This document shows positions 1-5,701 of a stretch of 7,743 nucleotides of DNA, in pieces (position 1 is the stretch's first letter; each line of letters begins with the position of its first letter). The notes under the pieces were generated by a model that did no database searches, was not told the origin of the DNA, and worked only from the letters and a program-made list of their open reading frames with translations. The position numbers were made by a program, and so were the translations under genes. Source of the stretch: Lentisphaeria bacterium (lineage in GTDB: Bacteria > Verrucomicrobiota > Lentisphaeria > Victivallales > JAUVCU01); contig JAUVCU010000062.1 in the NCBI GenBank assembly GCA_030590715.1, positions 1 to 7,743 of the forward strand, read 5' to 3'.

Positions 1-657
1 ATGAAAGAAACATTATTGATAAATGAGATGTTCGGAAGTGTGCAGGGTGAGTCTACTCATGCCGGTCGACTTTGTTATTTTATCCGCCTTGCCGGATGTA
101 ATTTGAGATGTACTTACTGTGATACTGATTATTCGCTTAAGCCGACTGACGGTAAAGAGATGGAAATTGATTCGATTGTTAAATCGGTCGTTGATTCCGG
201 TTTTAAGCTTGTTGAGGTTACCGGTGGTGAGCCTTTGACTCAGAAAAATACGGCGTTGCTTTGCCAAAAACTAATAAATGCTGGTTGTGAAGTCTTGATC
301 GAGACTAACGGTTCTATCGATATTTCCGTACTGCCGGAGGATGTTGTTAGGATTGTTGACTTCAAAACTCCAACCAGTGGTGTGAGCGAACAGATGTTAC
401 CTGAAAACTTTAGATGTTTGAAGGTTGAAGATGAGGTGAAGTTTGTGATTGGAGGTCGTGAGGATTATGAATTCGCACTTTCCATGATTGAAAAACACAA
501 AATTGCAGAGCAGACAAATAATATATTGTTCAGTCCTATGTGGGATAAAATTGAATTGAGTGATATGGTGGACTGGATGACAAAAGATCTTCCTCCCGCA
601 AGAATGCAGGTTCAAATGCATAAATTTATCTGGGATCCTGCTGTGCGCGGCGTTTAG
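1..657 (+). CDS. queE: 7-carboxy-7-deazaguanine synthase (QueE), radical SAM enzyme
   Basis: QueE converts 6-carboxytetrahydropterin to 7-carboxy-7-deazaguanine, the ring-contracting step on the way to preQ0 and tRNA queuosine, in the cytoplasm, using SAM and a [4Fe-4S] cluster. Seen in the 218-aa product: N-terminal substrate-binding SVQGES (13-18), the cluster cysteines C33, C37 and C40 in the CxxxCxxC pattern, the SAM-binding GGEP (75-78), ETNGS (101-105), and a C-terminal QMHKFIWDP...RGV block typical of the family. Length is normal for the QueE type with an uninterrupted CxxxCxxC motif. The ATG is the first base of the window, so the ribosome binding site, promoter and any preQ1 riboswitch lie outside. 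No other queuosine gene is in view. No convincing terminator follows the TAG stop. An epimerase or activase of the radical SAM superfamily is unlikely given the QueE-specific N and C termini. Confidence 0.95.
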   Translation: MKETLLINEMFGSVQGESTHAGRLCYFIRLAGCNLRCTYCDTDYSLKPTDGKEMEIDSIVKSVVDSGFKLVEVTGGEPLTQKNTALLCQKLINAGCEVLIETNGSIDISVLPEDVVRIVDFKTPTSGVSEQMLPENFRCLKVEDEVKFVIGGREDYEFALSMIEKHKIAEQTNNILFSPMWDKIELSDMVDWMTKDLPPARMQVQMHKFIWDPAVRGV

Positions 658-750
658 GTTGCTTTGCCGCTTTCTTTGTTGCATACTTTGAGAATCGATT
701 GTCTGTTTTTAGCTGTGATTAATTTGTTATTTAATTGTTGGTAAATTCTG

Positions 751-778
751 TAGACAAAAAACAAAAGTTGGTTATAGT
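751..778 (+). promoter_or_regulatory. Candidate sigma70-type promoter for the small ribosomal-type gene
   Basis: TAGACA (751-756) and TATAGT (773-778) are separated by 16 nt, each one mismatch from the -35 and -10 consensus. Transcription would start near 785, giving a leader of about 45 nt. A perfect TATAAT also occurs at 798-803 but has no good -35 box at the right distance. Between the two lies an all-A/T palindrome (788-799). The 173-nt gap after queE and the terminator at 937-971 make an own promoter for the 831-920 gene likely. Confidence 0.45.
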
Positions 779-830
779 AGCCAAGCTTAAAAATTTTTAT
801 AATTATTAATATAAAGTTCGGGAAATTATC

Positions 831-920
831 ATGGGTAATCTAAAAAAGAAACGTCGTAGAAAGATCTCTAAGCACAAGCGCCGCAAGCAGCTTAAGAGCA
901 TGCGACACAAGAACAAGTAA
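831..920 (+). CDS. 29-aa basic protein, bS22/mS38-like (AURKAIP1/COX24 type) small ribosomal protein candidate
   Basis: An ATG-TAA reading frame of 29 codons begins MGNLKKKRRRKISKHKRRK and ends HKNK. About 17 of 29 residues are Lys or Arg and there is no acidic residue, so it must bind nucleic acid. The pattern of a short start, a Lys/Arg block, then K-x-K/R-x-R-K closely resembles the actinobacterial bS22 protein and the C-terminal COX24/AURKAIP1 domain of mitochondrial mS38, which sits near the decoding centre of the small subunit. That placement is family knowledge recalled, not a search result. A GGAA (821-824) stands 6 nt before the ATG as a weak ribosome binding site. The gene has a candidate promoter and its own intrinsic terminator, as expected for a separately transcribed, abundant product. 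It should not be confused with E. coli RpsV/Sra, an unrelated protein also called S22. Confidence 0.8.
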   Translation: MGNLKKKRRRKISKHKRRKQLKSMRHKNK

Positions 921-931
921 TATTTACTTGT
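913..931 (+). other. Inverted repeat spanning the stop codon of the 29-aa gene
   Basis: ACAAGTAA (913-920) and TTACTTGT (924-931) are perfect 8-nt complements around a 3-nt spacer (TAT), so the mRNA end can fold with the TAA stop inside the stem. It stands directly before the terminator hairpin and may act with it as a 3' stabilising structure. It could also be chance in AT-rich DNA. Confidence 0.45.
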
Positions 932-936
932 GCATT

Positions 937-971
937 CCCCTTATTCTTCAACAGAGTAGGGGGTTTTTTTT
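937..971 (+). terminator. Rho-independent terminator of the 29-aa gene
   Basis: CCCCTTATTC (937-946) pairs with GAGTAGGGGG (954-963) over 10 positions including two G-U pairs. The loop is 7 nt (TTCAACA), and eight consecutive T (964-971) follow at once. This is a canonical intrinsic terminator, 16 nt after the stop codon, and the strongest one visible in the window. Confidence 0.9.
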
Positions 972-1000
972 ACCCCGACCGAATAACTATTAGGTGAATT

Positions 1001-2734
1001 ATGAAACGGCTTTGCTTTGTTGTTGTCTCTTTTCTGGCATTTTCTCATTTTGTTAACGCACGAGTTCCTTCTGTTGTTTCGGATTCAGTCCTGCTTCATG
1101 ATGAAATCACTGGCGGTATATCGTTGTCTGAGTCTGGTAAACAGAAATCAGAAGCTATGGCTCGATTTGCTCGGGCTTTTCTTGACGTGCGAATCAGCGG
1201 TAAGATGACCGATGCTGCAGAAGCAGACCTGTTTTCCGCAATTGAAAGCGATCCTGATTCTGATGATCCTTATGTTATGCTTCTTGCTCCATGGAATAAA
1301 AATAAGGATTATGAGCGTTATCTTGAATTTTTTCTGCCACTTCTCGAGAAGAAAAAAGAATCGATAAAACTAGCACTAGTCTCATATTCTTTATTGCTGC
1401 AGACTAAAAGAGATGAAGAGGCTATAGCTCTTCTGGAGAAGTGTTATAAGAATGTTGTTTCCGTAAATAAAAAGCCAAACGATATTCCTCATTTTGAATC
1501 ACTTATTGCTACAATCTGCAATTCTTACAAAAAATCCAACGACTTTGTTAAGGGCGATGAATTGCTGTCTGAAATTAACACATCAACTATTGGTCATGCT
1601 ATGACCGTTATCCCATTTTATAGTTATGCTGCAGGTTTTGTTTCCGGTAAAAATAAATTTCTTATCTTTAGAAGTGATAGGGAGTTATTTATGAAAAAAG
1701 CGGATGACTCTGTTAGGTGGCTGCAGTTGGAGCTTGCTGGGAGGTATCAGGAAGTTCGTAAGTTAAGTGATGTCGTTCAGTTGCTGGCTGGCTGTGGTTA
1801 TGGTGATGAAGCTGAAGATGTGGTGAAAAAAAATATTGCTTTGGTTGATGACGATTTAGACTCCCTTTTGCTACTTGCTAATTTTTACGAAACACAGAAA
1901 AGGAGCAATGAGGCTTATGATGTTTGGCTTAAAATCACACAGAAAAGCCTTAGATTGCAGTCGAAATATTACACGCAGTTAATGCGTTCTGCTCTGAATA
2001 AGGGAGAGGTTGAGTATGTTATTGATTCTTTAAATAAGCACCTTGAGTTAAATCCGGGGGATGATGATTCCTGGTTCCAGTTGGGTTGTGTTTATCTGGA
2101 TCAGAAACAATATACTCTCGCTGTTTCCTGTTTGAAACGGGTAAATAAGAATCTATATGCGAAGTACTTGGTTGGAGTGGCTCATCTTTCTCTTGGTAAT
2201 TATTCAGAGTCGTTACGTTCATTGGTTGATTATCGACGGTTGATAAATGATGATCGCCGTTTGAGCAGGTATTACTATTTTACTCTTTCTCAGGTTTATG
2301 ATAAAACAGAAAGTCAGGCTGAATTATTAGCTTGTCTTGATGTTCTTTTGGCTCGCTTTGGAGATAGTCATGAAGTGAAGAATTTTGTCGGCTATTCGCT
2401 GGCGGATAATAACCTGAAGCTTGAAGAAGCAAAAGTTTTGATTGAGGCAGCTCTTGAAGCGAACGAATGTTTGGCCTATATGGATAGTTATGTTTGGGTC
2501 CTTTATAAGCTGGATCGAATTGAAGACGCTATCGACGAGATTGATTTCATCGTGAATCAGAAGATGGAAGTTACTGACGGAGTTATTTATGTTCATTTCG
2601 GTGATGTTTATAATGTTTATGGTGATTCCGAGAAAGCACTTGGGTTCTGGCGTAAGGCTTTAGAGGTTTCAAGTATGGAAGTTGATTTAGAAAAGGTTAA
2701 AGAAAAAATTAAGAACCTTGAGGCTCGTCAGTAG
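1001..2734 (+). CDS. Exported tetratricopeptide-repeat (TPR) protein, function unknown
   Basis: The 577-aa product starts with a signal peptide: basic MKR, a hydrophobic core (about 5-15) and a likely signal peptidase I site after VNA (18-20). There is no lipobox, so the mature protein is probably periplasmic or otherwise exported. The rest is helical with TPR-like units, weak in the N-terminal half and clearer from about 255 on: 355-382 (WFQLGCVYLDQKQYTLAV), 388-410, 461-515 and 529-555. The block NFVGYSLAD (461-469), LEEAKVLIEAALE (474-486), then YMDSYVWVLYKL (493-504) and HFGDVYNVYGD...ALGFWRKAL is the usual C-terminal signature of large bacterial TPR proteins. TPRs hold proteins together, and the partner is not shown here. 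AGGTGA (992-997) precedes the ATG. The gene begins 29 nt after a strong terminator and overlaps a minus-strand gene by 26 nt at its end. Confidence 0.9.
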   Translation: MKRLCFVVVSFLAFSHFVNARVPSVVSDSVLLHDEITGGISLSESGKQKSEAMARFARAFLDVRISGKMTDAAEADLFSAIESDPDSDDPYVMLLAPWNKNKDYERYLEFFLPLLEKKKESIKLALVSYSLLLQTKRDEEAIALLEKCYKNVVSVNKKPNDIPHFESLIATICNSYKKSNDFVKGDELLSEINTSTIGHAMTVIPFYSYAAGFVSGKNKFLIFRSDRELFMKKADDSVRWLQLELAGRYQEVRKLSDVVQLLAGCGYGDEAEDVVKKNIALVDDDLDSLLLLANFYETQKRSNEAYDVWLKITQKSLRLQSKYYTQLMRSALNKGEVEYVIDSLNKHLELNPGDDDSWFQLGCVYLDQKQYTLAVSCLKRVNKNLYAKYLVGVAHLSLGNYSESLRSLVDYRRLINDDRRLSRYYYFTLSQVYDKTESQAELLACLDVLLARFGDSHEVKNFVGYSLADNNLKLEEAKVLIEAALEANECLAYMDSYVWVLYKLDRIEDAIDEIDFIVNQKMEVTDGVIYVHFGDVYNVYGDSEKALGFWRKALEVSSMEVDLEKVKEKIKNLEARQ

Positions 2735-2930
2735 CGTCAGTTTTTCTGTTTAGCCGTTTTAAAAATATTACCAGAAAAATTGTGACTATCACTGTTATTG
2801 TAGTCACTCCTATTCTTGCCGTAAATTCCATGTCATTGCTTACGTTTGGAAGTATTATTTGTGGCAGTATCCAAAGATAAATACTCGCGTGTAGTGTGCC
2901 TATTGCAATTATTCTTATTAATCTGTTCAT
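2709..2930 (-). CDS. Small membrane protein with two predicted transmembrane helices, function unknown
   Basis: I do not recognise this 73-aa protein. It has two hydrophobic stretches, about residues 4-28 (containing ASIYLWILPQIILP) and 38-57 (ending VTIFLVIFL). They are flanked by positive charges at R3 and R6 and in KRLNRK (58-63), which predicts both ends in the cytoplasm with a short outside loop (NVSNDMEF). The hydrophilic tail has several acidic residues. Its last 26 nt overlap the end of the convergent TPR gene. There is no Shine-Dalgarno sequence before the ATG. Instead, a good -10 box lies 6 nt upstream of it, so the message is probably leaderless. Hydrophobicity, topology and the matching promoter argue that it is real rather than a shadow frame. 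No homologue can be named. Confidence 0.65.
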   Translation of the reverse strand: MNRLIRIIAIGTLHASIYLWILPQIILPNVSNDMEFTARIGVTTITVIVTIFLVIFLKRLNRKTDATDEPQGS

Positions 2931-2936
2931 GATACT

Positions 2937-2964
2937 ATAATAGTCGCATTCCGATTGCGTGCAA
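2937..2964 (-). promoter_or_regulatory. Promoter of the small membrane-protein gene (leaderless arrangement)
   Basis: Read on the minus strand, TTGCAC (2964-2959) is followed after 16 nt by TATTAT (2942-2937), each close to the sigma70 consensus. Only 6 nt separate the -10 box from the ATG at 2930, so transcription should start at or within a base of the start codon. Confidence 0.55.
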
Positions 2965-2976
2965 GGTGTGTGTAAC

Positions 2977-3005
2977 TTGTTGTTGACGCATTTATAGCGT
3001 AGAAT
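2977..3005 (+). promoter_or_regulatory. Candidate promoter of the PilZ gene
   Basis: TTGTTG (2977-2982) and TAGAAT (3000-3005) are 17 nt apart. The -10 box is one mismatch from consensus, and the -35 box matches only its first half. A better -35-like TTGACG (2983-2988) overlaps but has no -10 box at a fitting distance. The start would be near 3012, leaving a leader of about 43 nt. The box lies back to back with the minus-strand promoter at 2937-2964. Confidence 0.4.
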
Positions 3006-3054
3006 TTGTTTAAGGAGTCGTGCTTTAACAGACTGTTTTTAGGTGGTGATTGTT

Positions 3055-3462
3055 ATGCGTGAATTTATTAGGCACCCTTTAGATGTTCCCATTAGTTATT
3101 CCCTTGCAGAAAGTGTTTTTGATGATGCTGATTATTTGAAGGATATCAGTGCTGGAGGGTTGTGTTTTTGCTCAAAACATGACATGCCGATCGAGTCTAC
3201 TGTTCATATTAAAATTCCGATAAAGGAGCCCGAGTTTGAAGCTGATGGTTTGGTTGTTTGGAGCGTGCATTGTACGGACTACTATGAAATCGGTGTTAGT
3301 TTTAGGGATGAGGATACTGAGTTTAATGTTAGAATGATGGAGCAGGTTTGTCATATTGAGCATTATAGAAAAGAAGTTTTGGCGAAAGAGGGGCGGACAA
3401 TTAGTGATGAAGAGGCCGCAGTAGAGTGGATTAAAAAATTCGCTAAAGATTTTCCCCGTTGA
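3055..3462 (+). CDS. PilZ-domain protein, candidate cyclic-di-GMP receptor
   Basis: PilZ domains bind cyclic di-GMP and pass the signal to motility, secretion or polysaccharide machinery. This 135-aa protein is a stand-alone PilZ. RxxxR is present as R2-EFI-R6, the D/NxSxxG motif as DISAGG (30-35), and the beta-barrel is seen in GLVVW (65-69) and YEIGVSF (77-83). All residues that normally contact the ligand are kept, so binding is likely. The C-terminal part (95-135) is charged and helical and ends EEAAVEWIKKFAKDFP, a tail I recall from other short PilZ proteins. ATG 3055 is preferred because AGGTGGTGA (3041-3049) is a ribosome binding site for it. In-frame GTG codons at 3043 and 3046 lie inside that site, and a TAG stands just before them at 3040. 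No cyclase or phosphodiesterase is in the window, so the pathway it serves is not shown. Confidence 0.9.
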   Translation: MREFIRHPLDVPISYSLAESVFDDADYLKDISAGGLCFCSKHDMPIESTVHIKIPIKEPEFEADGLVVWSVHCTDYYEIGVSFRDEDTEFNVRMMEQVCHIEHYRKEVLAKEGRTISDEEAAVEWIKKFAKDFPR

Positions 3463-3489
3463 TTTTATCGTTTGAATCGTTGGTTGAGT

Positions 3490-3524
3490 TTAGTGTTTCT
3501 ATATCATATTTTTGGAAATACTAA
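3490..3524 (+). other. AU-rich inverted repeat between the PilZ and methyltransferase genes
   Basis: TTAGTGTTTC (3490-3499) can pair with GAAATACTAA (3515-3524) over 10 positions with one G-U pair and a 15-nt loop. It starts 28 nt after the PilZ stop. No T-tract follows, so it is not a normal intrinsic terminator. It may end or protect the PilZ message, or be chance. I see no convincing promoter in the rest of this 153-nt gap. Confidence 0.3.
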
Positions 3525-3615
3525 GGCTGGTGTTCTGTTGTGGCTACTTTGTTTTTATCCCGTTGTAAGAATTCTCCCGTATGCTACTTTCACTCAAAAA
3601 AAATAAGGTGATTTT

Positions 3616-4785
3616 ATGAGTGATGATAAGCAGAAGTTTATAAACCTATTTCTGGAAAAAATAGAAAGTGGAAGCTTTGTTAAGGCTACCCTTGGTAAAA
3701 AACGCGGTGGAGATGAGCAGTTAAAAAATATTTATGTGACTCCTGTGAATCTGAAGGCAGGAATAAACCTATCTTTTCTTTACAGGTATAAAACAAGGGA
3801 TGAGGTGAAAAACTTTTCCGCGACTGAGGCGGCTGAAGTTATAAATTCGCTCGTAGGTGTTGAATTTTTAAGTTGTCATCTTTTTTCGACGGATCGTAAT
3901 GTCGAATTGAGTTACTCAAGAAAGCTTAAATCAAAGCTTCATTTCTCAAAAGCATCTTTTCAAACTGTAGGATCTACCGATCATAATAAAAAGAAAAACA
4001 GGTTTGTTAGTGCCGAAAATAATCAGTATCTACAGCTTTTGGGTGTTGTTTCTTCCAGTGGGCAGATCTCTAAGAAAAAAGAGAAAAAGTTTCGTCAGAT
4101 TGATAAATTCATTGAGATTATTGACGGAATAATACGATCGTCCGATTTGATGGGGCGGGAGAAAATTACTGTTGTTGATATGGGAGCCGGTAAGGGGTAT
4201 TTGACGTTTGCTCTTTTTGATTACCTTAAAAATACACTGAAGATTGAAGCTGATATTGTCGGTGTCGAAGCGCGCCAGGATGTTGTTGATAAGTGTAATA
4301 AAATAGCCGGGCAGGTTGGTTTTGCCGGTTTATCTTTTGTGAAAGGTTATATTAGTGATTACGAATTTGAATCCGCAGATCTGTTGATTGCTTTACATGC
4401 ATGCGATACGGCAACTGATGATTCTATTTATAAAGGGGTGCTGGCAAAGTCTGAGGTAATTGTATGTGCTCCTTGTTGTCACAAGGAGATATCTCCTCAA
4501 ATTAGTTGTGAAAATTCAAACTCGGAATTGATGGGGTTTGGAATTTTGAAAGAGCGTCAGGCTGCTATTGTGACTGACGGTCTGAGAGCTTTGTTGTTGA
4601 AGTCACAAGGGTATAAAACAAATGTTTTTGAATTTATTTCGAGCGAGCACACTGCAAAAAATATTATGATCTCTGCTGTGAAAAGTAAGTCTCCGGTTGA
4701 TGTCGATTCTATAAATGCTGAGATTGAAAGTATTAAAAGTCTATGGGGTGTTAAAAAACACCATCTTCAGTCTTTACTTGATTGA
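3616..4785 (+). CDS. Class I SAM-dependent methyltransferase, Methyltransf_32 type (RRNAD1/METTL25-like), substrate unknown
   Basis: The 389-aa cytoplasmic protein has an N-terminal half (1-160) of the kind seen in a conserved bacterial family, with KNIYVTPVNLKAGINLSFLY (38-57), TDHNKKKNRF (121-130) and a KKFRQIDKFIEII stretch (157-169). The C-terminal part is a Rossmann-fold methyltransferase: motif I VVDMGAGKGYLT (186-197), GVEAR (216-220) for the ribose-binding acidic residue, ALHACDTATDD (259-269), and CAPCCHKE (284-291) at the motif IV position, then EHTAKN (344-349). The HACD and PCCH signatures place it with Methyltransf_32 proteins, relatives of eukaryotic RRNAD1/METTL25 and GSTCD. 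RNA is a plausible but unproven substrate. AAGGTGA (3605-3611) is its ribosome binding site. It ends 13 nt from the convergent nuclease-fold gene. No strong terminator lies between, only an in-frame hairpin at 4747-4762. Confidence 0.85.
   Translation: MSDDKQKFINLFLEKIESGSFVKATLGKKRGGDEQLKNIYVTPVNLKAGINLSFLYRYKTRDEVKNFSATEAAEVINSLVGVEFLSCHLFSTDRNVELSYSRKLKSKLHFSKASFQTVGSTDHNKKKNRFVSAENNQYLQLLGVVSSSGQISKKKEKKFRQIDKFIEIIDGIIRSSDLMGREKITVVDMGAGKGYLTFALFDYLKNTLKIEADIVGVEARQDVVDKCNKIAGQVGFAGLSFVKGYISDYEFESADLLIALHACDTATDDSIYKGVLAKSEVIVCAPCCHKEISPQISCENSNSELMGFGILKERQAAIVTDGLRALLLKSQGYKTNVFEFISSEHTAKNIMISAVKSKSPVDVDSINAEIESIKSLWGVKKHHLQSLLD
4747..4762 (+). other. Short perfect hairpin near the 3' end of the methyltransferase gene
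   Basis: GGTGTT (4747-4752) and AACACC (4757-4762) are perfect complements around an AAAA loop, inside the coding sequence about 20 nt before the stop. A run of six T lies at 4787-4792, too far for classical termination. It is symmetric and could also form on the message of the convergent gene, but it is weak as a terminator. Confidence 0.3.
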
Positions 4786-4798
4786 TTTTTTGAGTAAT

Positions 4799-5530
4799 CT
4801 AGATATCAAACTCTAGTATAATCGGAAGATGATCGGAGTGGCGTATCTGCGGCACTTCGACGTTTATAGGCTTAATCTCTTTCGAGCAGAGGATGTAGTC
4901 GAGTTGTCTTTTAGGTTTCCATGATGGGAAGGTTGGAAGTCCTTCTGTATTTGGATTGATTAAATTGTTGTTTCTTTTTAGCAGCTCTAATTCTATTTCT
5001 CCTGAGAATGTATTCATGTCTCCAGCTATAATAAGTGGTCGATCCTTTGGCAGTATTTTAGAAAGATATTCAAACTGCTTTTTTCTTACGCTCTTCTTTA
5101 GCGCCATGTGAAGAAGAATGTAGTCGAATTTTTCAAATCTCAAGTGTATTATCAGTCTCTTTGTTCCTATAGGGAAGTAGTCATTTTTAACTTCAAGTAA
5201 TTCGTCTTTGTGTAATACGGCGTTTGCCTGTTTTTTAAGGATTGGGAACTTTCGGTGGATTGATCTTCTTCCATATTTATTCGAATAATAGTGTTTTATA
5301 TCTAGTTGATTGGTGATTGTTTCTACCTGGTTTGTGTACCTTGTCCTATATGAACCTGTGTCTACTTCGACCAGTCCGACCAGATCCGGATCTGCATTCT
5401 TTATGAATTTTGTTATGTCTTCCAGATGTCTGTGGGAAGTTCTTAGGTAGTGGTGCAGTTTTGTTATATGGTCGTAGTAGCTGTTTGGAGCTCCTGTCCC
5501 GTAGGCTATGTTGTATAGTAGTGTCTTCAT
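4799..5530 (-). CDS. Endonuclease/exonuclease/phosphatase (EEP) family enzyme
   Basis: Members of this fold are Mg2+-dependent hydrolases of phosphodiesters or phosphomonoesters (DNase I, ExoIII, AP endonuclease, sphingomyelinase and inositol phosphatases). All core residues can be seen in this 243-aa protein: N7 in LLYNI, metal-binding E55 in GLVEVD, H141 in LLHMALK, D171 and N173 in AGDMNTF, D211 in LDYIL, and D233/H234 in HSDHLP at the C terminus. It should therefore be active. There is no signal peptide or membrane segment, so it probably works in the cytoplasm. The family cannot be narrowed to DNA, RNA or a small molecule from sequence alone. The protein is Lys/Arg-rich, with basic patches near 84-101 and 143-151 that would suit a nucleic acid. 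The ATG is chosen for the N-terminal beta strand. Its ribosome binding site (AGGCG) is weak. It converges on the methyltransferase gene. Confidence 0.88.
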   Translation of the reverse strand: MKTLLYNIAYGTGAPNSYYDHITKLHHYLRTSHRHLEDITKFIKNADPDLVGLVEVDTGSYRTRYTNQVETITNQLDIKHYYSNKYGRRSIHRKFPILKKQANAVLHKDELLEVKNDYFPIGTKRLIIHLRFEKFDYILLHMALKKSVRKKQFEYLSKILPKDRPLIIAGDMNTFSGEIELELLKRNNNLINPNTEGLPTFPSWKPKRQLDYILCSKEIKPINVEVPQIRHSDHLPIILEFDI

Positions 5531-5623
5531 TCATTGCGCCTGTTGTTATTCTCTGTCTATAATATAATTATGAGCGTAAATCCCACCCTAAAAAACAAGC
5601 TTGCCCTTTTTTCTTAAAATAAA

Positions 5624-5652
5624 TTGCAAAAAACACAAAATATCGTTATATA
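5624..5652 (+). promoter_or_regulatory. Promoter of folD
   Basis: TTGCAA (5624-5629) and TATATA (5647-5652) are exactly 17 nt apart and close to the sigma70 consensus. Transcription should start near 5659, giving a leader of about 43 nt. Another TATAAT pair (5558-5563, 5563-5568) further upstream has only a poor -35 (TTGCGC, 5534-5539). Confidence 0.6.
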
Positions 5653-5658
5653 TTGCTT

Positions 5659-5674
5659 CCAATTTTAAAATTGG
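5659..5674. promoter_or_regulatory. Perfect 16-bp palindrome at the folD start site, possible operator
   Basis: CCAATTTTAAAATTGG is a perfect dyad with no spacer. It lies right after the predicted -10 box, at the expected start of transcription, where a bound dimeric repressor would block initiation. It could instead be a 5' stem in the mRNA, but the missing loop makes a DNA site more likely. GTAG, CTAC and GTAG follow at 5674-5691, next to the GAGGG ribosome binding site (5691-5695), and could form alternative small stems. Confidence 0.45.
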
Positions 5675-5701
5675 TAGTAACTACATTGTAGAGGGTTTTT
5701 T

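Noticed and set aside
3011..3028. Strong TAAGGAG followed by GTG CTT TAA upstream of the PilZ gene, a possible mini leader frame
   Set aside because: The GTG is only 2 nt from the Shine-Dalgarno core and the frame is two codons long. It is more likely part of the untranslated leader or a chance match.
3043..3054. GTG start at 3043 or 3046 for the PilZ protein
   Set aside because: These GTGs are part of the AGGTGGTGA ribosome binding site, and the RxxxR motif starts right after ATG 3055, as in other short PilZ proteins.
5346..5534. Minus-strand frame starting 4 nt upstream of the EEP gene start
   Set aside because: It overlaps the EEP coding sequence in another frame and shows low-complexity composition. 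The EEP frame carries all the catalytic motifs.
5591..5616. CAAGCTTG palindrome followed by a T-run as a terminator
   Set aside because: The palindrome has no loop and only 8 nt, and no gene on the plus strand ends just before it.
5570..5617. 15-codon frame upstream of folD as a leader peptide
   Set aside because: It lacks a ribosome binding site, ends before the best folD promoter, and has no run of regulatory codons.
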